Source of the DNA: Flavobacteriales bacterium UBA958
GTDB taxonomy: Bacteria; Bacteroidota; Bacteroidia; Flavobacteriales_D; Crocinitomicaceae
Assembly: GCA_002293045.1 (NCBI GenBank)
Contig: DBCM01000046.1
Location: 1 to 34,773 of the forward strand
Direction of reading: 5' to 3'
Length of the DNA: 34,773 nucleotides
In this document: positions 8,298 through 16,470 of the stretch, piece after piece
Numbering within the stretch: the first letter of the stretch is position 1
How the letters are laid out: the number at the start of each line of letters is the position of its first letter
Translations under genes and position numbers: made by a program
The notes under the pieces: model-generated
Databases searched by the model: none
The model's input: only the letters and a program-made list of their open reading frames with translations
What the model was told of the DNA's origin: nothing

Positions 8298-8900
8298 ATG
8301 AAGGAATTCCCTGCATTCGCTGCTGAATTTGCTGACTGTATTCGCGTGTTGCACCATCAAGGTCACAGTCCTGCAACCTCAACAAATTACTCCTTTAAAG
8401 ATGATGCAGATCGTATTTGGGTGTCACGTTCTGGTATTGATAAATCAAGATGTTCCGCTGAGGACTTTATTCATATTGATGAGTATGGCAAAACCTTGGC
8501 ACCATTTGAACATATGACCCCATCCGCTGAAACCGGCATTCATTGTGCGATTTATGAAATGTTTCCTGAAACAAGGGTCATTCTGCATAGCCATGATTTA
8601 TATCCAGTCTTGTTTGCACACCATAAAAACACCTTACATTTTGAAGGCTTTGAACTTCAAAAAGGCTTTCCCTCGGTTTCAACGCATCACGACGAAATCC
8701 AAATACCGGTTTTTCCTAACAGCCAAGTTATGCATGACATCAAAAGCCATATGGAGTCACACAAACAAGCATTGAGGTATCAAGTGTTTATGATTGAAAA
8801 ACACGGCTTCTACACCTGGGGAACAAGTTTGTTTGAGGCTAAACGTATTTTAGAATCGTTCAGCTACTTATGTAAAGCATCTTGGTATTTAACAACATAA
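8298..8900 (+). CDS. mtnB: MtnB, methylthioribulose-1-phosphate dehydratase
   Basis: This 200-residue class II aldolase-fold enzyme dehydrates 5-methylthioribulose-1-phosphate to 2,3-diketo-5-methylthiopentyl-1-phosphate in the methionine salvage pathway. Visible marks are GHSPATSTNYSF (the family's PATSGN-like segment), SAETGIHCAIYEMFPET with the likely catalytic Glu78, the zinc-binding HSH (His97 and His99), and a third His in IEKHGFYTWG (His169). Length is normal. It heads a three-gene cluster with mtnD and mtnC, which fixes the call over other aldolase-II members such as fuculose aldolase or AraD. The strong promoter box four bases upstream supports the ATG at 8298. Confidence 0.92.
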   Translation: MKEFPAFAAEFADCIRVLHHQGHSPATSTNYSFKDDADRIWVSRSGIDKSRCSAEDFIHIDEYGKTLAPFEHMTPSAETGIHCAIYEMFPETRVILHSHDLYPVLFAHHKNTLHFEGFELQKGFPSVSTHHDEIQIPVFPNSQVMHDIKSHMESHKQALRYQVFMIEKHGFYTWGTSLFEAKRILESFSYLCKASWYLTT

Positions 8901-8902
8901 TT

Positions 8903-9424
8903 ATGGCCATTTTATCCATTCCTGACCAGCATCAAGTTATAGACGACCCGAAAGCAATCGGAGCATTTCTTTCTTCTCACGGGGTGTTTTTTGATCAGTG
9001 GACCTGTGATGTTGAATTCGAAGATTCCGCCTCACAAGAAGAAATATTGTCAGCCTATGCGCGCGATCTGAGGCCATTCATGGATCAAGGGGGGTATCTT
9101 ACCGCGGATGTCATCTCTATTAATTCCTTAACGGAGAATTATGAAGCCATTCGGACAAAGTTTCTTGCCGAGCACACGCACAGCGAGGATGAAATCCGAT
9201 TTTTCGTGGATGGAAAGGGTTATTTTTGGTTTAATCTAGAGGATGCCCCGGTATTCAACGTCCTTTGTCAAAAAGGTGATTTAATCAGCGTACCGGCAGG
9301 GACTAAACATTGGTTTGATGCAGGTGTTGATCAACCCTTTGTAAAGGCTATCCGTATTTTTATTGATCAAAGCGGTTGGATTCCTGAATACACCGGTTCA
9401 GGCATCGAAAAAAAGTACCAATAA
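8903..9424 (+). CDS. mtnD: MtnD, acireductone dioxygenase
   Basis: This 173-residue cupin metalloenzyme oxidises acireductone with O2. With iron it yields 2-keto-4-methylthiobutyrate (the on-pathway product), and with nickel it yields methylthiopropionate, CO and formate. The metal ligands are visible as EHTHSEDEIRFF (His91, His93, Glu97) and TKHWFDAG (His136), the classic arrangement. ISVPAGTKHWFD and the C-terminal IRIFIDQSGWIPEYTGSGI also match the family. I chose the ATG at 8903, two bases after the mtnB stop; an in-frame TTG at 8882 would overlap mtnB and add a non-family extension. Its stop shares one base with the mtnC ATG. Confidence 0.95.
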   Translation: MAILSIPDQHQVIDDPKAIGAFLSSHGVFFDQWTCDVEFEDSASQEEILSAYARDLRPFMDQGGYLTADVISINSLTENYEAIRTKFLAEHTHSEDEIRFFVDGKGYFWFNLEDAPVFNVLCQKGDLISVPAGTKHWFDAGVDQPFVKAIRIFIDQSGWIPEYTGSGIEKKYQ

Positions 9425-10113
9425 TGAAAGTTTTAGACGGAGTCCAATGGATTCTGACCGATATTGAAGGCACAACTACCGAGGTTTCATTCGTTTATGA
9501 CATCCTTTTCCCGTACTTCAGAGCGCACATGGATCAATGGAAGACTGTGGATTCTGATCCAATGAATCAAGTACTAGAACAAACACGGGTGTTAGTTCTT
9601 GAAGAGCAATCTATCAATTTGACAAGCAAGGAAGCACTGTTTGAGCAATTGCGGCAATGGTCGAACGAAGACCGCAAGGTAACCCCCTTAAAGACCTTTC
9701 AAGGGATGGTATGGGAACAAGGGTTTAAGTCTGGCGCGATTAAAGGGCATGTGTATTCCGACGTTAAGCCTGCACTCGAACAATGGACGTCAATGGGCAT
9801 AAAGCTCGCTATTTTTTCCAGCGGCTCGATTGCGGCACAAAAACAACTTTTTGGCTTTTCTATCGAAGGGGACCTTACACCGTATTTCTCCGCTTTCTTT
9901 GACACCACCACGGGAATGAAGCGCGATGAGCAGACGTATCAATTAATCGTAGAACAGTTGCAAGCACCCGCAAACAGCGTGTTGTTTTTGTCTGATATTT
10001 CCCAAGAACTCGAGGCTGCGCATGCAGCAGGTTTACGAACCCTTCAACTGGTCCGTCCGGGTACCGAAGCGAACTGGTCTTGGTGCGTAGCCGGCTTCAG
10101 CGAGATCCAATAA
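9424..10113 (+). CDS. mtnC: MtnC, enolase-phosphatase E1
   Basis: This 229-residue HAD-superfamily enzyme enolises and dephosphorylates the MtnB product to acireductone, the substrate of MtnD. The catalytic motif I is LTDIEGTTTEVSF (Asp13, Glu15). Motif II is AIFSSGSIAAQ, the motif III lysine lies in FDTTTGMKRDEQTY, and motif IV is FLSDISQELEAAHAAGL. All match the E1 family at its usual length. The ATG overlaps the mtnD stop by one base. mtnA, mtnK or mtnP, and the final transaminase of the pathway are not in this window. A hairpin follows immediately after the stop. Confidence 0.95.
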   Translation: MKVLDGVQWILTDIEGTTTEVSFVYDILFPYFRAHMDQWKTVDSDPMNQVLEQTRVLVLEEQSINLTSKEALFEQLRQWSNEDRKVTPLKTFQGMVWEQGFKSGAIKGHVYSDVKPALEQWTSMGIKLAIFSSGSIAAQKQLFGFSIEGDLTPYFSAFFDTTTGMKRDEQTYQLIVEQLQAPANSVLFLSDISQELEAAHAAGLRTLQLVRPGTEANWSWCVAGFSEIQ

Positions 10114-10137
10114 AAAAGCCCCGCATGCGCGAGGCTT
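10112..10137 (-). terminator. Hairpin terminator between mtnC and the T9SS genes
   Basis: AAGCC (10116-10120) pairs with GGCTT (10133-10137), with an inner CGC/GCG pairing. Read on the minus strand it is followed by six T, so it best fits termination of the minus-strand T9SS gene. On the plus strand only TTAATTT follows, giving a weaker possible terminator for mtnC. Confidence 0.75.
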
Positions 10138-10159
10138 AATTTAATTCGTTTACTGAATT

Positions 10160-11908
10160 CTAGTGCTGAATAACTACTTTACGTGCAACGCCATTGTTTA
10201 ACGAGACAAAGTAGATGCCTGAATCTAAGGCACGTGTATCTATTCCTAGCATTCCGTTATGGATTGTCCCAGTATAAACGGTACTCCCTGTAACAGAAAC
10301 TAGTGAAACAATTCCTTGTGCCCCTTCTTCCAAGATTATATTAAGTACCTCGTTCGCTGGATTAGGTTGGATACTAAATCCTATTTCAGTACTTGTTTGT
10401 ATGCCTGCTGCTTGGTCAAAATTCATACGTACCATAACTTGAGAGGTAGTATAATACCATGTTTGGTCGGTATAATCTAAATAGTAAACCGTTTGAGCGG
10501 GTGCGCCACCTGCAGAAGCCACAACGAGGTCATTCGATGCGCCACCATCGCCGTATGAACCCAACATGGCTAAGTAACTTTCACCGGCAGTTAAGGGTTG
10601 TGGTGTTTGTAAGGCAAAGGTTCGTTTTTGACCCAAATCAGCCGCCGTGATAACATAGGGTAGGGATTCATCAACGAAGTCAAAATCTCCTGTGGTTGGA
10701 TTTACGTAGTATAATTTAGCGAAAATCTCTGCACCTTCAGCGGCCGTTGTATTGATTACGCCATCAATACCATATAATGTTGCTGTGTTAAATATGTCAA
10801 AGACAGGACCTACTTCAAATCCTTGTCCCTCGTTATAAATTCCACCGATGATAACATCTTTGTCACGTGCATAAATGTAGTCGTTTACTTCAATGTTGAT
10901 GTCTGGCTGAGCGTTATTCGTTAAATCTAATTCGGTTTGACTAGATCCAACACTGAAAGATACGGCATGGGTCGCATTCGTCGCTGCTGGGGTAAAAGTG
11001 GTTGTACACCACAGGGTGTCCTGCGTAGCCGAAGCCACAGCGGTAGGGGCAGATTGTCCAGAGTATAGGGCGTTAATATTTGCCGTGAAGAGGGCGTCTC
11101 CAATATTCTGCACACCAATATTTTGAACGATTCCACCAAAATTGATGGGTGCAATTTGGTTGTTCGGCACTTGATAATAGGCTAATCTTGCACCAAAGGG
11201 ACCATCCGTTCCCCATTGTATGCTTTGTAATTTTAGATCATATTGATCGGTTTCAACCAATTTAATGTCGTCAATTGCCCAATACCAACCCCAATTACCT
11301 TGATAGTTCAATTGTATCATTACACTGTCATTTCCTCCGGCTACTGCCGAAACGTTTAAGGAGGTTATTTCAGGATTTGCGGTATTTTGTGCAGTAGGTT
11401 CTGTGCCATCAGTTACCACAAAATCGGTCCACGTGGTTCCTCCGTTATTGCTCACTCGAACAATCCGTGTGTCAAGATACGTTCTATAGGAATTTTCAAA
11501 CACTAAACTTACATTTAAGTAGCCACTGCAATCAATCATACCGGTGTATGTCATGTTTGCATCTTGTGTACCGTTTTGTCCTTGCGCATCAGAATTGATG
11601 AACGCAAACCCGTTATTCACCGTTGTAAATAATGCAGGACTTAACGCAGTTACAGGAATGGTATCTGCCGCAGTAGTAATAACCCAATCAAGGAACGGGG
11701 CAGAGGTATTATCATAGGTCCATTCCGCGCTATTGGAAAAATCGTTTGACCAAATGGTAACTCCTTTTGGTTGGTGATTCGTAGTTTTTTTTGCAACAGT
11801 TTCAAATGCGGCATACTTGTTTTTCTTTCCAAGCTCCGATGCATGCTTTTGCGCGGTAAGCGTTCCAGCTGCAAGCGCTATAGCAAATAAAAAGTAGAGT
11901 TTTTTCAT
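10160..11908 (-). CDS. T9SS-exported cell-surface protein with C-terminal sorting domain
   Basis: The 582-residue protein starts with a signal peptide (MKKLYFLFAIALAAGTLTAQ). It continues with a jelly-roll-like region of choice-of-anchor-J type: IWSNDFSNSAEW, GFAFINSDAQG, and WGWYWAIDDIKLVE near residue 220. A beta-rich middle part follows. It ends with a type A T9SS sorting domain of about 75 residues (GFSIQPNPANEVLNI, VSVTGSTVYTG, GIYFVSLNNGVARKVVI). Such proteins cross the outer membrane by the Por/T9SS machine and are anchored or released; what this one binds is unknown. It is a clear paralog of the gene just upstream (13776-11986) over its whole length. No perfect TAnnTTTG box lies before it; read-through past the hairpin at 11946-11965 is possible. 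Confidence 0.85.
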   Translation of the reverse strand: MKKLYFLFAIALAAGTLTAQKHASELGKKNKYAAFETVAKKTTNHQPKGVTIWSNDFSNSAEWTYDNTSAPFLDWVITTAADTIPVTALSPALFTTVNNGFAFINSDAQGQNGTQDANMTYTGMIDCSGYLNVSLVFENSYRTYLDTRIVRVSNNGGTTWTDFVVTDGTEPTAQNTANPEITSLNVSAVAGGNDSVMIQLNYQGNWGWYWAIDDIKLVETDQYDLKLQSIQWGTDGPFGARLAYYQVPNNQIAPINFGGIVQNIGVQNIGDALFTANINALYSGQSAPTAVASATQDTLWCTTTFTPAATNATHAVSFSVGSSQTELDLTNNAQPDINIEVNDYIYARDKDVIIGGIYNEGQGFEVGPVFDIFNTATLYGIDGVINTTAAEGAEIFAKLYYVNPTTGDFDFVDESLPYVITAADLGQKRTFALQTPQPLTAGESYLAMLGSYGDGGASNDLVVASAGGAPAQTVYYLDYTDQTWYYTTSQVMVRMNFDQAAGIQTSTEIGFSIQPNPANEVLNIILEEGAQGIVSLVSVTGSTVYTGTIHNGMLGIDTRALDSGIYFVSLNNGVARKVVIQH

Positions 11909-11936
11909 AAGTAATTTAAGTTATTTGAACATAAAA

Positions 11937-11965
11937 ATAAAAAAAAAGAGGCTCGAAAGCCTCTT
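11937..11965 (-). terminator. UUCG-loop terminator after the upstream T9SS paralog
   Basis: AAGAGGCT (11946-11953) and AGCCTCTT (11958-11965) form a perfect 8-bp stem around a four-base loop that reads TTCG on the minus strand. It is followed on that strand by a run of nine T (11937-11945), a textbook intrinsic terminator. Confidence 0.9.
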
Positions 11966-11985
11966 TCCAAAATCCAAGAGTCAGA

Positions 11986-13776
11986 TTAGTTTCTGACAAT
12001 CAATTTTTTAGATGATTTAGTTCCGTTTGAATAAACGTTCACTAAATACATTCCGTTTCCAAATGCTGCAGTATTCACTTCTACTGTTGCAGTACCGTTT
12101 AATGAAGATACAAGGTTGTTGTATACTTCTTTGCCTGTAACATCTACAATTGAAATGGTTGCATCCGCACCTGCTTTCCCAGATAATGCAATCGTTGCAC
12201 TTCCAGCAGCTGGGTTCGGAGAAACATTGAAGCTATTCAATAATGAATTCTCATTCACTGAAGCGTTAGAGAAGTTCATACGTACCATTGCTGTAGCCGA
12301 AGTATAATACCATGTGTTATCTGTCAAATCTAGATAGAATGTAGTTTGCGCTTCGGATTGACCGCAAGTACCAACGATTAAGTCATCCGTTGCACCACCG
12401 TCACCGTTTGAACCAGCAACTACTAAATAAGGCTCACCTGCATTCAAAGTGAAAGCACCGCCTTGTAGAGGCAACGTCAATAAGGCATCTACATCATTCG
12501 CTCCAAGGGTATATGGTGCAGATTCGTCAACGAACACGAAATCACCCGTTTGGGCATCGATGGAATATAATTTAACATACATCTCTGTTCCTACATTAGC
12601 CCCTGGGTGAATATATACATCAATGGCACTAATTTCGTCTGTAGCGTACATATCAAAAATATTACCTACTTCAAAACCAAATCCTTGGTTGTATGAACCA
12701 CTAGCGATATCATCAAGATCACGTGCGTACACGTTTGGATTAACTACAATGGTTGCAGCATTAGCAATGTTGTTGTCTGCTGGAGTAGCATCCGTACTGT
12801 CGATTTGAACTCCTGCATTCACCGTAATGGTTGCGTTCGCTGCAGCTGGAGTAAACGAGGTCGTACAATTTGCAGTATCCGAAGAAAATGCAGGGATTAA
12901 GGTCGGAGCAGAAGAACCAACAAATGCACCCGCTTGCACACCAAAGGTTGCATTTTGGTTTAACAACCCGTTGTTCGAGATAACTCCTGAGAAATCAATC
13001 GCAGTAACTTGAGCGGTTGGAATTTGGTAATAAGGCAAACGAGCACCCCATGCACCAGTAGAACCCCAATATAATCCGCTTAACGCTACGTCATGATCGT
13101 CTGGTGTAGTGATTTTAACGTCGTCAATTGCCCAAAACCAATCCCAATTTCCTGTGTATTTAAAGCCAATACGTACGCTGTCCTGTCCACCGATTTCGTT
13201 AGAAAGATTCACTTGATAATCAGCAGGATTTGTGGTGTTTGTATTTACGGCCATATCTCCGTTTACTTCTACTTCGTTCCATGTTGCACCACCGTCCGTA
13301 GACCAAAGAACATAGGTAGATTCAGCATAACGTCTGTGAGACTGTTCGAATTTTAATAACACGTTTGCTTCGGCAGACAAATCAATGTTTGAATTGAAAA
13401 CGATAGAAGCATTTTGCATTGCGTTTCCACCCGCTGCATCTGAATTGATGAATGCAAATCCGTTTGCTGCTGTAGTGTGAGCTGCAGGTGCAAGCGCTGC
13501 AACTGGAATTCCAGCAACATTTGTTGTAATGGTCCAATCTCCTGAAGTATGCCCAGGTGTACCCTGTGGATCATTGGAGGTAGTCTATTGTGCTGGATCG
13601 GAGAAATCATTTTGCCAAATGGTGATTCCTTTTTCTGGGGCAACCACACCCGGCTTCGCTTTTAATTCAAGCGGTGCAAATTTTTTGGTGTTTAATGGCT
13701 TCGCTGTGTTTTTTTGAGCTACCCCAACTAAACCAAACGCCAAAACCCCAAAAAAGCTTAAGTAGACTTTTTTCAT
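11986..13776 (-). pseudogene. T9SS-exported paralog interrupted by an in-frame TAG
   Basis: One reading frame runs from ATG 13776 to the stop at 11986 (596 codons with sense or internal stop) but carries TAG at 13587-13585, codon 64. The first part is a signal peptide plus the IWQNDFSDPAQ region; the second resumes in the same frame at TTSNDPQG and runs 532 codons to a T9SS type A sorting domain (FNVSPNPAAGSATI, GMYLVNVYSNGTKSSKKLIVRN). Against the paralog at 11908-10160, the TAG falls on the Trp of SNSAEW, so a single TGG-to-TAG change explains it. The downstream frame has no other damage, which implies a very recent mutation, a sequencing error or a read-through. Promoter and terminator are both intact. 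Domain layout matches the paralog (choice-of-anchor-J-like with WDWFWAIDDVKI). Confidence 0.8.
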
Positions 13777-13806
13777 GTTAAAATAATTTTAAGTTAATTT
13801 CAATAC

Positions 13807-13836
13807 CAAAAATAAAGTTTATTCCTGAAAATTCAA
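13807..13836 (-). promoter_or_regulatory. Promoter of the interrupted T9SS gene (TTG-N19-TATTTTTG)
   Basis: On the minus strand, TTG (13836-13834) and TATTTTTG (13814-13807) are 19 bases apart, a match to the Bacteroidota consensus. The box lies 30 bases before the ATG, giving an A/T-rich leader of about 25 bases. It sits in the gap after the polyprenyl synthase stop. Confidence 0.8.
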
Positions 13837-13854
13837 AATATATCGCAATTACTT

Positions 13855-14817
13855 TTAGTAGGTCCGATTGGTAATGAATTTCGCCAGTGTAAATAGATTT
13901 TCCTTTGGTTGGATGCACGATACACGTGCTAAATAATTCATGGCTTGTTCTTGATACGCTTGTTGTTTTTTGGTGCAATATTCCAGCACACCAGACGCTT
14001 CATATAGGCGTTTAATCCCAGTAATTTTCTCGTCATCAGAAGCCTTACTTAGGCGCATAAATTCTGCTTTATTCGCCTCAGATGCTGTGGATTGAAAGGT
14101 GGTGTACAGGATCGTTTTTTTATCACTCAGAATATCACCCCCTACTTGCTTACCAACCTTGGTAGCATCTCCAAAGGCATCTAAAATATCGTCTTGAATT
14201 TGAAAAGCGATGCCTAGTTGTTCTCCGAAACGGTACAAGGCGTTGATGCTCGGCTCGTTTGCCCCTCCGATAATTCCTCCAAAAGCGCATGCACATCCTA
14301 AGAGTACCGATGTTTTTAGTCGGATCATTTCAATGTAATCAGCTTCAGTGACTGCGTCTATTTGTTCAAAATCCATATCCATTTGCTGACCGATACAAAC
14401 TTCAATGGCCGTTTGATTAAGCATATTACTCAGCTGTTTGAATGTATCCGGACTATAGGCTGCTAGTGCCTGAAAGGCGTGAATCATCAGTACATCTCCC
14501 GATAAAATGGCCACGTTAGCATTCCATTTTTCATGTACCGTAGTTAATCCTCTCCGCACAGGCGCTTTGTCCATGATATCATCGTGAATCAGGGTGAAAT
14601 TATGAAACAGCTCCAAGGCAGATGCCCCTGCTAATGCTTCCTTTAACGGGATGTCATATAATTCGGCACTTAATACGGTAAATAAGGGCCTAATTCGCTT
14701 ACCACCAATCGCTATGAAATAACGCAGTGGATCGTATAAGTTTTTTGGCTCTGCAGGAAATTCCCACTGGGATAGGTGCTGCTCAATCGCGGCAATGCGT
14801 TCAGAGTATTCAATCAT
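13855..14817 (-). CDS. Polyprenyl (isoprenyl) diphosphate synthase
   Basis: This 320-residue all-helical trans-prenyltransferase condenses isopentenyl diphosphate with an allylic diphosphate, in the cytoplasm. GGKRIRPLF (residues about 38-46) binds IPP. The first Asp-rich motif is HDDIMDKAPVRRG (DDIMD, 79-83) and the second is QIQDDILDAFGD (209-213). The first motif lacks the two-residue insertion of bacterial farnesyl diphosphate synthases, and Phe74 sits five residues before it. In some families that aromatic limits the product near C20, so a geranylgeranyl-type product is possible but cannot be settled by eye. The ATG overlaps the rfbA stop (ATGA), so the two genes are cotranscribed from the rfbA promoter. 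Confidence 0.92.
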   Translation of the reverse strand: MIEYSERIAAIEQHLSQWEFPAEPKNLYDPLRYFIAIGGKRIRPLFTVLSAELYDIPLKEALAGASALELFHNFTLIHDDIMDKAPVRRGLTTVHEKWNANVAILSGDVLMIHAFQALAAYSPDTFKQLSNMLNQTAIEVCIGQQMDMDFEQIDAVTEADYIEMIRLKTSVLLGCACAFGGIIGGANEPSINALYRFGEQLGIAFQIQDDILDAFGDATKVGKQVGGDILSDKKTILYTTFQSTASEANKAEFMRLSKASDDEKITGIKRLYEASGVLEYCTKKQQAYQEQAMNYLARVSCIQPKENLFTLAKFITNRTY

Positions 14818-15680
14818 TTTCGCCTAATCAGATTTAGCAAATAAGTTCCATATCCGCTTTTAACAAGCGGCTCTGCGATTTGTTTGAGTTGTTTCTTATC
14901 TATAAATCCATTGCGATAAGCGATTTCTTCAATGCATCCAATTTTCAAGCCTTGGCGTTCTTCGATGACCTGAACAAATTGCCCCGCTTGCATGAGCGAA
15001 CTAAAAGTGCCCGTGTCTAGCCATGCGGTACCTCGATCCAAAATGGCTACTTTGAGTTTTCCTTGGTTTAGATATGCTGCATTCACATCCGTTATTTCAT
15101 ATTCGCCTCGCTCCGAAGGCTTCAGGTTTTTTGCGATCTCAACTACAGAATTATCGTAGAAATATAATCCAGGTACGGCAAAATTCGACTTTGGACTTTT
15201 AGGTTTTTCTTCTATAGAAACGGCTTGGTTTTCTTCATCAAATTCAACGACTCCATAGCGTTCAGGATCACTCACGTGATACGCGAAAACCATTCCTCCT
15301 TTTGGGTTTACGTGTTTACTCAACAATGAATCAAGCCCTTGACCATAAAAAATATTATCTCCAAGGATTAAGGCGACCTTATCTTTGCCTATAAATTTTT
15401 CTCCAATCACAAAGGCTTGTGCTAATCCGTTGGGAACGTTTTGAACTGCATATTCAAATCTGCACCCTAGTGCAGACCCATTTCCAAGCAATTTTTCAAA
15501 ATGGGGGACATCGTGAGGTGTAGAAACAATAAGAATCTCTCGTATGCCGGCACTCATTAAAGTGCTTAATGGGTAGTAAATCATCGGTTTATCATACACC
15601 GGCATGAGCTGCTTAGAAACAGCCAAGGTCAGTGGGTGAAGACGCGTACCAGACCCGCCAGCTAAAATGATTCCTTTCAT
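14814..15680 (-). CDS. rfbA: RmlA/RfbA, glucose-1-phosphate thymidylyltransferase
   Basis: This 288-residue nucleotidyltransferase makes dTDP-glucose from dTTP and glucose-1-phosphate, the first step towards dTDP-rhamnose and related surface sugars. The N-terminal GGSGTRLHPLTLAVSKQL with PVYDKPMIYYPLS is the family signature. Also visible are ALILGDNIFYGQGL, VFAYHVSDPERYGVVEF, SIEEKPKSPKSN, VPGLYFYDN and GTAWLDTGT. Length is typical of RmlA. The later genes rfbB, rfbC and rfbD are not here, so it is separated from the rest of the pathway and paired instead with a polyprenyl synthase. Both could serve envelope glycan synthesis, but that link is inference. Confidence 0.95.
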   Translation of the reverse strand: MKGIILAGGSGTRLHPLTLAVSKQLMPVYDKPMIYYPLSTLMSAGIREILIVSTPHDVPHFEKLLGNGSALGCRFEYAVQNVPNGLAQAFVIGEKFIGKDKVALILGDNIFYGQGLDSLLSKHVNPKGGMVFAYHVSDPERYGVVEFDEENQAVSIEEKPKSPKSNFAVPGLYFYDNSVVEIAKNLKPSERGEYEITDVNAAYLNQGKLKVAILDRGTAWLDTGTFSSLMQAGQFVQVIEERQGLKIGCIEEIAYRNGFIDKKQLKQIAEPLVKSGYGTYLLNLIRRK

Positions 15681-15700
15681 GTGAAATGATTTTGGTTGCT

Positions 15701-15731
15701 CAAAGATAGGGAAGTAGGGCGGTCAAAACAA
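15701..15731 (-). promoter_or_regulatory. Promoter of rfbA (TTG-N20-TATCTTTG)
   Basis: On the minus strand TTG (15731-15729) and TATCTTTG (15708-15701) are 20 bases apart. The -7 box ends 20 bases before the rfbA ATG, giving a short leader. The -33 element lies two bases from the stop codon of the upstream GLPGLI-type gene. Confidence 0.8.
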
Positions 15732-15732
15732 A

Positions 15733-16470
15733 CTATAGCCAACGAAACATATCGTCGAACATGCGCTTTCCCCATGGCGTATTTCCGTAGTCTTTTTCCA
15801 GTTTCTCTCGAAGCTCTCTTAGGGTATATAGCTTGTTTTTGCCGATTTCTACCGCCAAGGCTTCTGATTTGGGTGCAGTGGAAAAGTCCACTTTATCAGC
15901 GAAATATATAATTCCCCCATCTTCCGTGGCAATCCCAAGTATGGTCCCAGGTAATCCGCAAAATCCTTCTGGGCCGATTGAAGGTAAGATATTGGGAGCA
16001 TACCACGCATAAATACGTGTAGAGTCATTTTTTTCATAAATAGCCTTGCGGCAATTAAATCCGCATATCGTGCGTTTGCCATCCGTCATTTTCCACGCTC
16101 GCACCGGCAAGGAATCTTTAACGTACACGGAGGTTCCAAAGAATTGAAAAACGGTCAGCTGTTTATTCGGATTCAAATATTGAAAGTATTCATTTTTAGA
16201 TGTCAACCATGCCATATCATCTGCGGTGGCCGGCGGTAGGTATTTGAAAACGGAGATTGTGTCGTTAAATGCCAGACTGAATCGATCATTTTTAATTTTG
16301 TTGTCTTCCGTTACAAAACGTTTCATGCGCTGATCGGTAAACCGTTTCTGCAGGTTGGTTCTTCGGGTGTAATAAATAGTCCCTTCCGAGTAAAACTGCG
16401 CATATCCGATGGAATCTACCCAGATGAAAATTCCTAATAACAGTATCTTAATGCCATCCTTCAAAATCAT
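15733..16470 (-). CDS. GLPGLI-family protein (GLPGTI variant)
   Basis: This 245-residue secreted or outer-membrane-associated protein has an N-terminal hydrophobic segment (IKILLLGIFIWVDSIGYAQ). Family marks are FYSEGTIYYTRR near the start, RTICGFNCRKAIYEKNDS, AWYAPNILPSIGPEGFCGLPGTILGI and GGIIYF. The name motif reads GLPGTI here instead of GLPGLI. The family (TIGR01200 type) is found in Bacteroidota and has no established function; members are often found beside TonB-dependent-receptor-like barrels, as here. Its first 23 bases overlap the end of the barrel gene, so translation is probably coupled. Involvement in handling a surface ligand or in folding the barrel would be inference. Confidence 0.85.
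   Translation of the reverse strand: MILKDGIKILLLGIFIWVDSIGYAQFYSEGTIYYTRRTNLQKRFTDQRMKRFVTEDNKIKNDRFSLAFNDTISVFKYLPPATADDMAWLTSKNEYFQYLNPNKQLTVFQFFGTSVYVKDSLPVRAWKMTDGKRTICGFNCRKAIYEKNDSTRIYAWYAPNILPSIGPEGFCGLPGTILGIATEDGGIIYFADKVDFSTAPKSEALAVEIGKNKLYTLRELREKLEKDYGNTPWGKRMFDDMFRWL

Noticed and set aside
11986..13419. The downstream piece of the interrupted T9SS gene as a separate gene starting at 13419
   Set aside because: It has no signal peptide, although T9SS cargo needs one, and the frame is continuous with the upstream 63 codons apart from one TAG.
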